Part shown: positions 57,218-64,000 of the stretch, piece after piece
Numbering within the stretch: position 1 is the stretch's first letter
Layout of the letters: each line of letters starts with the position of its first letter
Assembly (NCBI GenBank): GCA_015057005.1
Contig: SVFF01000001.1
Location: forward strand, 529,734-593,733
Length of the DNA: 64,000 bases
DNA from: Lachnospiraceae bacterium
GTDB taxonomy: Bacteria; Bacillota; Clostridia; Lachnospirales; Lachnospiraceae
Direction of reading: 5' to 3'
Notes under the pieces: generated by a model
What the model was told of the DNA's origin: nothing
What the model saw: the letters and a program-made list of their open reading frames with translations, nothing else
The model's database searches: none
Made by a program: the position numbers and the translations under genes

Positions 57218-59824
57218 CTACCTGCACTCATTGAGTACGCGCAGCACCATATCCACATTGCCTACATTATATCCCGCACTGCTGTAAATGCCCTTCACAT
57301 CCTGATTTACCACCACGATCAGAGGAAGCTTGCCGGTATCCACATACATTCTGCGGGCCAGAGTCTCACGGTCCATTCCGAACTCGTCGTATAAGAAAGT
57401 CACATTGGACAATTCAGCCAGAGTGCGTGTCAGGGTAGGATCCGCTTTTACCGCTTCGGTCTTAATGATAAAATAAAGGTTTGCATCGGGCAGATTGCTG
57501 TACTCCCGGCTCTTATCGCGGATCTCATTCAGCACATGCTCTGTGGGCTCCTTGCTCTCCTCCAGCCAGATCATTACGGCCTTCCGCTCCTTTACCAGTT
57601 CAGAAATGTACACCTTGCTCTGATCCTCTCTGCGCAGGGCATAATCAGGCACCTCGTACTCTTCCAGCATCTCGTTCAAGCTTGCCTTTCTCTGCTCCAG
57701 GAAGATATGCTTCTTCTCGCCGTCCTTCAACTCAAATACCATCTTCTTGGCCAGAATATTACCGTTAGGCAGACGATTAGCAGTCAGCACACGATATTTT
57801 CCGGGGAAAAGTGCAATCTCACCGAATACTTCACACTGGAAGCCTCTGCCCAGACGCAGGGTCCTGTAACCGTCCTTTTCAAAACGGGCAATGGTCCAGT
57901 TCTCGAAGCTTCTCCACTCTACGCCCTCTTCTCCTTCCACAATGATGGCTGCGGAACGCTCTGCAGTAGTGTCCTCTTTCTTCTCCAGACTTACAAAAGC
58001 GCCGTCCTTCCAGGCCTCCAGCATACCGTCCGCAGGATTCAATCTGGCAGGTACGCCCAGAGTTCTCAGGATCTGGGCACTGATCACCTTCTTGGTCAGA
58101 TGGCTGCCGTAACCGGTAGTCAGAGCACCCTTAGCGGAAGTTGCAATATAACTGTATTCCAGAGAAGGATCTGCGATCAGAGTTTCCTGCATCAGTTTCC
58201 ACACCACTTGGGGATCTGCCTTAAACGCAGCCTTCTGCTCCTCGGTAAACCATTCCTTGATAAATGCCCTGTAAGCATGAATATATTCGCTTTCCACACG
58301 GGGACACAGCACGTAAGGGAAGAAAATATCGTCCTCAAAAGCGCCCTCGTATGCGGCAGTCTCCAGGCAGTGGGCCTCCAGCACATCCGCTTTGATATCC
58401 GTGTAGTCTTTCATGCGCAGACTCTTTAAAATTGCCAGTTTCCAGCTCTCCGGCCACATCCCCTTGGTGTCACAGGTCAGGAAATCCACGATCTCCGACA
58501 TATTGCCGCAGGCCTTTTTCATAATGTCGCGCAGGCAATCTTTCTCTTCCTCATTCAGTCCGTCGGCCAATTTCTCCGCCAAACCATTGATAACATTCTC
58601 CGCTGCTTCTTCATTATAGAAGTCAGCCACCTTCTGCAGACGCACTGCCGTAGCCTCTGCAAATTTGGCACGGCCTCTCTCAATCTCTTCTTCGGTCTGA
58701 TGACAAGGATGCTTGGAATCATCCTTTGCTACAATTACATTTAAATCAGTCCACTGATCCAACGGTTCCTTGTCGCCCACTACGATCACGCAAGAGCTCT
58801 GTTCCTGGGTATTTACCAGCATTTCTCCATACGCATCGCTTCCGTCAAGTACTTTTCCAAAAGCAGTCACATGTACACAGCCCTTTCCGGTGTGCAGAAT
58901 CCCCCGACCGTTTTCGTCCGCATAAACAGTGGCGATCTCACCCATCTTGGAGAAGTTCATTACTTCAAACACAATTTTGGCACCGGGTACCGGCTTGCCC
59001 TCCACATCTTGCACATTAACTTTAAACTCCATGGTATGAGCATAGGTATCCAAATGATTCAGGGCCAGGGCCATACCGTCATTTCCTACGATTGCATCTC
59101 TGGGAGTTACAGGCAGATACCATCTGGAATGAGCCATCATTGCTCTGGAAGAGGCGTTGGTAAACCATCCCTTGTTCAGGATTTCTTCCGGTTCACAAGC
59201 ACCCAGGAATTTCCAGGTACCATCCACCCACACTTCCATCCATGCATGGTTGGAATCACAGTGAGACCACAAAGGCACATAGATTTGTCTGGCAGGAATG
59301 CCTAAGCTTCGGCACACGCTGATGGCAAACACAGTCTCCTCACCGCATCTGCCGTAGGCAGACTTATACACAGTCTCAGCGCCTCTGGTCCGCATATCAG
59401 TTCCCTGATAGGTCACCTGAGAGGCACACCAATAGTTCACATAAATGGCTGCTTCCTCCATGGTCATACCCTGGATCTTGTCAATCAGCTGATCATGGAA
59501 AAGTCTGCGGTTAAAGGTAATATCTTCATTATTTACTCTGTGCAGCAGCACATATCCTGCAAAAACATCCTCGGGAATTTTTCCTGCAAAAGGACCCTTC
59601 TCCCACAAATATACACCATGCTTTGCAAACTGCTGCAGAAGCTCCGGTTCATAGTCTGCTGCATCACTGACAGGCATACCCGCATAAAGACAGCGAATCG
59701 CCTCTGCCTCCTCTACAGTACTCTGTGCCATCACAGCCTCTACCAAAGCTCTCCTTGCTCCGATACGCTGCATCTGCGCCTCGAAGCCACTCTCTATTTG
59801 CTGTAAAAACTCTTTCGTAAACAT
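57218..59824 (-). CDS. Transglutaminase-like protein with C-terminal thioredoxin-fold domain (paralogue 2)
   Basis: 868 residues, collinear with the gene at 54344: same start MFTKEFLQQIESGFEAQM, catalytic AYGRCGEETVF and DSNHAWMEVWVDGTW, beta-sandwich KPVPGAKIVFEVMNFSKMGE, and C-terminal thioredoxin-like domain (VPDYALRREDQSKVYISELV). It has a few extra residues in the middle (NVINGLAEKLADGLNEEEKD). AAAGGGGA precedes the ATG. The two copies arose by tandem duplication and are separated by the long inverted repeat. Likely cytosolic. Confidence 0.85.
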   Translation of the reverse strand: MFTKEFLQQIESGFEAQMQRIGARRALVEAVMAQSTVEEAEAIRCLYAGMPVSDAADYEPELLQQFAKHGVYLWEKGPFAGKIPEDVFAGYVLLHRVNNEDITFNRRLFHDQLIDKIQGMTMEEAAIYVNYWCASQVTYQGTDMRTRGAETVYKSAYGRCGEETVFAISVCRSLGIPARQIYVPLWSHCDSNHAWMEVWVDGTWKFLGACEPEEILNKGWFTNASSRAMMAHSRWYLPVTPRDAIVGNDGMALALNHLDTYAHTMEFKVNVQDVEGKPVPGAKIVFEVMNFSKMGEIATVYADENGRGILHTGKGCVHVTAFGKVLDGSDAYGEMLVNTQEQSSCVIVVGDKEPLDQWTDLNVIVAKDDSKHPCHQTEEEIERGRAKFAEATAVRLQKVADFYNEEAAENVINGLAEKLADGLNEEEKDCLRDIMKKACGNMSEIVDFLTCDTKGMWPESWKLAILKSLRMKDYTDIKADVLEAHCLETAAYEGAFEDDIFFPYVLCPRVESEYIHAYRAFIKEWFTEEQKAAFKADPQVVWKLMQETLIADPSLEYSYIATSAKGALTTGYGSHLTKKVISAQILRTLGVPARLNPADGMLEAWKDGAFVSLEKKEDTTAERSAAIIVEGEEGVEWRSFENWTIARFEKDGYRTLRLGRGFQCEVFGEIALFPGKYRVLTANRLPNGNILAKKMVFELKDGEKKHIFLEQRKASLNEMLEEYEVPDYALRREDQSKVYISELVKERKAVMIWLEESKEPTEHVLNEIRDKSREYSNLPDANLYFIIKTEAVKADPTLTRTLAELSNVTFLYDEFGMDRETLARRMYVDTGKLPLIVVVNQDVKGIYSSAGYNVGNVDMVLRVLNECR

Positions 59825-59996
59825 ACCATTCCCCTTTCACATCTATTGCAAATTCCATCATTTTAATCATACTGCAAAACTGCGCAATTTACAACACTTG
59901 CCAAAGTTCCTGAATTCTGTTATTCTTAAGATTAACACCTATTGTTTTGTAATCATCTTTTAGTACCAATTATTTTTATTAAGGAAGGATCTCAAT

Positions 59997-60374
59997 TTGA
60001 AAATATACGAATCTGCCGAAAACTATCTGGAAACCATATTTGTATTACAAAAGAAACATGGCGTAGTACGCTCCATCGACATTGCCACCGAGCTGTCCGT
60101 GAGTAAGCCCAGTGTCAGTGTCGCCATGAAGAATCTGCGCAATAACGGCTATATTGAAATGGATGAGGACGGTCATATTACATTGTTGGAGCAGGGCTAC
60201 GAGATTGCCACGAAGATGTACGAGCGCCATACTCTCCTGACCAGATGGCTCACCAACCTGGGAATCGATCCTGCCATTGCCGCGGAGGATGCCTGCAAAA
60301 TCGAGCATGTGATCAGCGAAGCCACCTTTGAAGCCCTGAAAAACCATGCCAACCAGTACGGATCCGATTTGTAA
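59997..60374 (+). CDS. DtxR/MntR-family metal-dependent regulator
   Basis: 125 residues from a TTG start behind GGAAGGA. The winged helix has the family pattern YESAENYLETIFVLQKKHGV, RSIDIATELSVSKPSVSVAM, then HITLLEQGYEIATKMYERHT and a dimer helix with DACKIEHVISE (metal ligands Glu/His). It represses metal uptake genes when Mn or Fe is bound. It lacks the C-terminal SH3 domain, like MntR. It is divergent from the transglutaminase pair. Confidence 0.9.
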   Translation: MKIYESAENYLETIFVLQKKHGVVRSIDIATELSVSKPSVSVAMKNLRNNGYIEMDEDGHITLLEQGYEIATKMYERHTLLTRWLTNLGIDPAIAAEDACKIEHVISEATFEALKNHANQYGSDL

Positions 60375-60416
60375 TCACATCTGCAGTAGCAGAGTATGTT
60401 CATATTTTGCGCCCAA

Positions 60417-60460
60417 AAAAGCTTGCCTGAGTTCCTTACCGGAACCGCAGACAAGCTTTT
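60417..60460. terminator. Bidirectional terminator between DtxR and GH4 genes
   Basis: AAAAGCTTG and CAAGCTTTT form the outer stem; GTTCC and GGAAC form an inner stem. ATTGTTTTAT follows on the plus strand. Serves the convergent regulator and glycosidase genes. Confidence 0.75.
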
Positions 60461-60514
60461 ATTGTTTTATACTTTTCAGTCACACATGAACTATCGCATT
60501 ATGCTATGTATGGT

Positions 60515-61837
60515 TTATTTGTACATCTTCATGTAATCACCGTGAGCATCGATCAGTTCGTCGCACATCTTAACGATGTCGTCCAGGCTGAGCTGTGCTG
60601 CAGTATGGGGATCCAGCATAGCAGCCTGATAAATAGCCTCACGCTTTTTGCTTCTTGCTGCTTCAATGGTCATCAGCTGTACGTTGATATTGGTCATGTT
60701 CATAGCCGCCAACTGTACGGGCAGTCTGCCTACATGGCAGGGATGAATGCCGTTACCGTTTACCAGACAGGGAACCTCTACACAGGCATCTGCAGGAAGA
60801 TTCTCAATGCAGCCGTTATTGATCACGTTACCGCCAATCTGATAAGGTTTACTTTCCACAATTGCTTCCATAATGTAAGAAGCGAACTCATGGCTTCTCT
60901 CATGGGTAATATTGCCGCCATCCAGGATTTCAGCGCTTTCCTTCTCCCAACCTGCAATCTGGTTGATACATCTTCTGGGATACTCGTCCAGAGGAATATT
61001 GTACTTGTCGATCAGTTCAGGATAATTGGGCTTGATGAAGAAAGGATTGTACTCCGCATTGTGCTCACTGGACTCTGTGCAGTAATAACCAAGTCTTCTG
61101 ATGTACTCGTAGCGGACCATATCGTTGTGCTTTTCTGCAGCATTCTTCTCAGCAGCTCTTCTTCTGATTTCAGGATACAGATCGTTGCCGTCCTTGTCCT
61201 GGATCTTTAACAGCCAGCCCATATGGTTGATACCTGCGATCAGCTCCTTACGGCCTTCCAGTTTGTCTTCCATACCAAGACCCTTTAACAGACCCTCAGA
61301 ACAAACCTGCACGCTGTGGCACAGACCGATGGTGTTTACGCCGGTATAACGCTGCATATAACCACTGAGGATACCCATGGGGTTGGTGTAGTTTAAGAAC
61401 AGAGCATCGGGACATACCTCTTCCATATCTCTTGCAAAATCTGCCAGCACAGGAATGGTACGCAGACCACGCATGATACCGCCGATTCCCAGAGTGTCAG
61501 CGATAGTCTGTCTCAGACCGAACTTCTTGGGAATTTCAAAGTCGATAATGGTGCAGGGATCATAACCGCCTACCTGAATAGCATCTACAACGAAATTAGC
61601 TCCTCTCAGAGCTTCCTTTCTGTTTTCAACACCCAGATAAGTCTTGATCACAGCTTTGCCGCCGTTAATGTTCTTGTTCATACACTCCAGAATTACTCTG
61701 GACTCTTCCAATCTCTTGGCATCAATGTCATATAATGCCATCTCGCTCTCACACAGAGCAGGAGAGCACATGCAGTCGCCTAATACGTTTCTTGCAAAAA
61801 CGGTGCTGCCTGCGCCCATAAATGTAATTTTAATCAT
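60515..61837 (-). CDS. GH4 family alpha-galactosidase/alpha-glucosidase
   Basis: 440 residues. The NAD-binding start MIKITFMGAGSTVFARNVLG, the metal site NYTNPMGILSGYMQ and CHSVQ (Cys and His ligands of the Mn-dependent GH4 enzymes), and the GINHMGWLLK motif are all present. GH4 enzymes cleave sugars by an NAD- and Mn-dependent redox route; MelA and AglA types look alike here, so the anomeric sugar is not settled. It is divergent from the AraC regulator that probably controls it. Confidence 0.92.
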   Translation of the reverse strand: MIKITFMGAGSTVFARNVLGDCMCSPALCESEMALYDIDAKRLEESRVILECMNKNINGGKAVIKTYLGVENRKEALRGANFVVDAIQVGGYDPCTIIDFEIPKKFGLRQTIADTLGIGGIMRGLRTIPVLADFARDMEEVCPDALFLNYTNPMGILSGYMQRYTGVNTIGLCHSVQVCSEGLLKGLGMEDKLEGRKELIAGINHMGWLLKIQDKDGNDLYPEIRRRAAEKNAAEKHNDMVRYEYIRRLGYYCTESSEHNAEYNPFFIKPNYPELIDKYNIPLDEYPRRCINQIAGWEKESAEILDGGNITHERSHEFASYIMEAIVESKPYQIGGNVINNGCIENLPADACVEVPCLVNGNGIHPCHVGRLPVQLAAMNMTNINVQLMTIEAARSKKREAIYQAAMLDPHTAAQLSLDDIVKMCDELIDAHGDYMKMYK

Positions 61838-61858
61838 GATGGTTGACCTCCGTTTCCA

Positions 61859-61897
61859 TATGTTGTAAACTGATTATATATGGAAATTTGCAACATA
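61859..61897. promoter_or_regulatory. Inverted-repeat operator between GH4 and AraC genes
   Basis: TATGTTGTAAA and TTTGCAACATA are imperfect inverted copies 17 bases apart, 22 bases upstream of the GH4 start codon. TATAAT-like sequence lies between. A likely binding site of the AraC regulator encoded at 62022. Confidence 0.5.
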
Positions 61898-62021
61898 TAC
61901 ATAGAAAAACGTTTCATACACATGGATTTTTGTTGCATTTCAATTGTCCTGTTTGAAGTTTTCCGGTATTCCCAAAGCCGGACACTCACAAGCAGCTTTT
62001 TAGGCATACTCGGAGAAATAT

Positions 62022-62825
62022 ATGAATATAAACAACATAGACAGTTTACAGCTTACCGGCTGCGGCCATCAGGATTGTTCCGATATGCACTCCTGGGGGC
62101 CCGGTATCCGCAATGGTTATACGATTCACTACATCATAAAAGGGGCCGGCTTTCTGGAATGCAACAACAAGAAATACTACATACAGGAGGGTGAAAGCTT
62201 TCTCATCGTCCCCTTCGATATTATTTTTTACTACCCCGATCCGGACAACCCCTGGGAGTACGTATGGGTGGATTTTCAGGGTGACATAGCCCGGAAATAT
62301 TTGCATGTAGGACCTATGACAGAGCAACAACTCATCTGCCCTGCTATCGCAAAAGAAATAATCCTTCCCCTTTTTGAGCGCTTGTGCTCTTTGGACATCT
62401 ACACCTTCAACCGCTTGGAAGCTCGCGGTATCCTGCAGTCTATTCTGGGACTCTATGCAGATGCCTTTCCTGCCAAACAGGATGAAGCTGCACTGCGGGA
62501 AGATCCCAGGATCACCACCGCGTTACTGCTGATCCGCTCTCACTATCATCGTCCTTATTTTAATGTGGCCAAGCTCTGTCAGTTGATGCACTGCAACCGT
62601 GTGACATTGCATCGCCTGTTTCAGAATGAACTGGGAGAGTCACCGGGTAATTATCTCAGCGCTTTCCGCATCCGTCAGGCATGTACCATGCTACAAATGG
62701 GAATGCCTGTCAAAACCACAGCCTTGTCCTGCGGTTTCGAAGATCCCTTCTATTTTTCCCGGGTCTTCAAACAACAAAAAGGATGCTCTCCTTCCGACTA
62801 TAAGCAACACCATCTCCCATCCTAA
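62022..62825 (+). CDS. AraC-family transcriptional regulator
   Basis: 267 residues. The N-terminal cupin-type sugar-binding domain (HYIIKGAGFLECNNKKYYIQ, DIIFYYPDPDNPWEYVWVDF) is followed by two helix-turn-helix motifs in the C-terminal 100 residues (FNVAKLCQLMHCNRVTLHRL, LSCGFEDPFYFSRVFKQQKG). This is the layout of MsmR/RafR-type activators of alpha-galactoside use, fitting the adjacent GH4 gene. GGAG precedes the ATG. Confidence 0.92.
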   Translation: MNINNIDSLQLTGCGHQDCSDMHSWGPGIRNGYTIHYIIKGAGFLECNNKKYYIQEGESFLIVPFDIIFYYPDPDNPWEYVWVDFQGDIARKYLHVGPMTEQQLICPAIAKEIILPLFERLCSLDIYTFNRLEARGILQSILGLYADAFPAKQDEAALREDPRITTALLLIRSHYHRPYFNVAKLCQLMHCNRVTLHRLFQNELGESPGNYLSAFRIRQACTMLQMGMPVKTTALSCGFEDPFYFSRVFKQQKGCSPSDYKQHHLPS

Positions 62826-62848
62826 AACACTGACAAAGGAGTATCAAA

Positions 62849-63418
62849 ATGTTATCAAAAAAACCTCTGCTTTTACTTATAAATTCCGCTATGTTCTTAG
62901 GTATCGGCATTGTCCTGCCCTTTTTTACCGGTCAAATCCCCCAAATCGGCAGCATGCTTCTTCCCATGCACATACCGGTGTTCCTCTGCGGCCTGATCTG
63001 TGGATGGCAATACGGCCTTGCGGTAGGCTTCATTCTGCCGCTGATGCGCTCTCTGCTATTCGGAATGCCGCCACTTTATCCAACCGCTATCTCCATGGCA
63101 TTTGAGCTGGCTACTTACGGTTTTCTATCCGGTCTGCTCTTCTCAAAAGCGCGCTGGCAGTGTATCCGTTCTCTCTATCGCTGCCTTATCATTGCAATGC
63201 TGGGAGGACGTCTGGTGTGGGGTATTACCCAGGCATTCCTGTTAGGACTTGGCGAAAACGCTTTTTCATTATACGCTTTTTTGACCGGTGCATTCCTGAA
63301 TGCCATCCCCGGTATCCTGCTGCAGCTAATTTTAATTCCTGCAATCATGCTGGCTTTGCACAAGACACATCTGATGCCGTTTTCCAGCTCAAAAAATTCT
63401 ATTTCCAACAACGGATAA
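62849..63418 (+). CDS. ECF transporter S component
   Basis: 189 residues, six predicted TM helices (LLLLINSAMFLGIGIVLPFF, IPVFLCGLICGWQYGLAVGF, LTGAFLNAIPGILLQLILIP). The pattern fits the substrate-specific S subunit of energy-coupling-factor vitamin/metal transporters; the ECF module (A, A', T) is not in the window and is probably shared. It lies 23 bases after the AraC gene, so it may be co-transcribed. Substrate not predictable. Confidence 0.75.
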   Translation: MLSKKPLLLLINSAMFLGIGIVLPFFTGQIPQIGSMLLPMHIPVFLCGLICGWQYGLAVGFILPLMRSLLFGMPPLYPTAISMAFELATYGFLSGLLFSKARWQCIRSLYRCLIIAMLGGRLVWGITQAFLLGLGENAFSLYAFLTGAFLNAIPGILLQLILIPAIMLALHKTHLMPFSSSKNSISNNG

Positions 63419-63451
63419 TCCATGATATATGGTTCGACATCATAAATGCAC

Positions 63452-63486
63452 AAAAAACCTCAGAAACATAATTTCTGAGGTTTTTT
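63452..63486. terminator. Terminator between the ECF gene and tRNA-Cys
   Basis: AAAAAACCTCAGAAA and TTTCTGAGGTTTTTT form a perfect 15-base stem with a 5-base loop and T/A tails on both sides, suitable for both directions. Confidence 0.9.
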
Positions 63487-63488
63487 AG

Positions 63489-63560
63489 AGGCGCAGACCG
63501 GATTTGAACCGGTGGATACTGGTGTTGCAGACCATTGCCTTACCACTTGGCTACTGCGCC
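63489..63560 (-). tRNA. tRNA-Cys (GCA)
   Basis: 72 bases. The acceptor stem GGCGCAG pairs with CTGCGCC; the T-arm GGTTCAAATCC is present; the anticodon loop TCTGCAACA gives GCA. CCA is not encoded. Confidence 0.95.
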
Positions 63561-63574
63561 ATATTTAATTGGAA

Positions 63575-63646
63575 TGACTCCAACGGGAATCGAACCCGTG
63601 TTACCGCCGTGAAAGGGCGATGTCTTAACCGCTTGACCATGGAGCC
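63575..63646 (-). tRNA. tRNA-Glu (TTC)
   Basis: 72 bases. The acceptor GGCTCCA pairs with TGGAGTC; the anticodon loop CCTTTCAC gives TTC; T-arm GGGTTCGATTCCC. CCA is not encoded. Confidence 0.95.
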
Positions 63647-63693
63647 GTCAGATATTCGCCTTATGGCGTTTCAACAAATCTCTTATGAAAAAA

Positions 63694-63765
63694 CTCCCCG
63701 AGTAGGGCTCGAACCTACAACAACTCGGTTAACAGCCGAGTGCTCTACCATTGAGCTATCGAGGA
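63694..63765 (-). tRNA. tRNA-Asn (GTT)
   Basis: 72 bases. The acceptor TCCTCGA pairs with TCGGGGA (one G-T pair); the anticodon loop CTGTTAAC gives GTT; T-arm AGGTTCGAGCCCT. It is the first tRNA after the rRNA gene. Confidence 0.95.
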
Positions 63766-63941
63766 ATAATGATTACTCCGTAATCATTCGAAGAAGCTTC
63801 GCTTCTTCAGGATACAGTTTTTATTGTACCCTCAAAACCGAACACTGAATCGTTTTCTTAATTCCAAGTTTTACATCCTTTCGTTACCTCTTGGATAACT
63901 CTCTTTTGTCTCTTCCACAATCACTTGCGTTTCCCAGCCTT

Positions 63942-64000
63942 GGTCAAGCCCTCGACCGATTAGTAAATGTCAGCTGAACACATTACTGTGCTTACACCTC
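63942..64000 (-). rRNA. 23S ribosomal RNA, 3' end (partial)
   Basis: The minus strand contains GTGTAAGCACAGTAATGTG, then TTCAGCTGACATTTACTAAT and CGGTCGAGGGCTTGACC, the conserved 3' end of bacterial 23S rRNA. The 3' boundary is estimated. No 5S gene lies between it and tRNA-Asn. Confidence 0.9.

Overview
The window comes from a low-GC Gram-positive gut-type bacterium, most likely a Lachnospiraceae/Clostridia member. The flanking chromosome carries the Firmicutes core order rpsF-ssb-rpsR ... gdpP-rplI-dnaB, a DUF951 gene, an ECF-type transporter S component, a GH4/AraC sugar locus and a tRNA-Asn-Glu-Cys cluster downstream of a 23S rRNA gene. No species can be named from the sequence alone.

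Layout. (1) 1-2800 is chromosome on the minus strand: the start of dnaB, then rplI and gdpP. (2) About 2805-48015 is one integrated mobile element of roughly 45 kb. It sits in the last codons of rpsR. A 29-bp direct repeat with one mismatch marks both ends (2805-2833 and 47987-48015); the host rpsR terminator was left at the integrase end, and the element supplies a replacement 3' end and a new terminator for rpsR. A tyrosine integrase and an excisionase-like gene lie next to the left end, and short TACACCATT repeats (candidate integrase arm sites) lie inside both ends. (3) 48000-64000 is chromosome again: rpsR, ssb, rpsF, DUF951, a glycoside hydrolase-like gene, a YdcF protein, a sirtuin, a DUF1624 membrane protein, two tandem transglutaminase-like paralogues, a DtxR-family regulator, a GH4 glycosidase divergent from an AraC regulator, an ECF S component, three tRNAs and the 3' end of 23S rRNA.

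Inside the element, from left: integration (int, xis-like); a three-gene overlapping operon with a HerA/VirB4-like ATPase; an XRE regulator; a serine recombinase; a large metallophosphoesterase; a recombination block (DUF932, YqaJ-type exonuclease, RecT, DUF5688); a soluble FtsH-like AAA+/M41 protease; a run of small unknown genes; two small operons with the same architecture (ribbon-helix-helix protein, relaxase-like protein, helix-turn-helix protein) on opposite strands; an IS66 insertion; an envelope pair (SGNH hydrolase plus Thr/Pro-repeat protein); a translesion cassette (Y-family polymerase plus HMCES/YedK-like protein) behind a LexA-type SOS box; a seven-gene operon with an FtsZ-like protein, a guanylate-kinase-like protein, a HELRH zincin-like protein and membrane proteins; a cluster of tiny hydrophobic ORFs; a large internally duplicated regulator-like protein; and a lipoprotein plus a WG-repeat secreted protein. 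I see no type IV secretion channel genes, so the element looks mobilizable rather than self-transmissible.

The most likely undescribed system is the 35729-40425 operon. Its FtsZ-like protein keeps the tubulin/FtsZ nucleotide-binding half but ends before the T7 loop and C-terminal domain. It is encoded with a guanylate-kinase fold, a zincin-like protein whose frame is broken at a run of seven A, an SH3-ending membrane protein, an exported protein and a coiled-coil protein. The second is the pair of matching RHH/relaxase-like/HTH operons, one of which has lost the metal-binding histidines.
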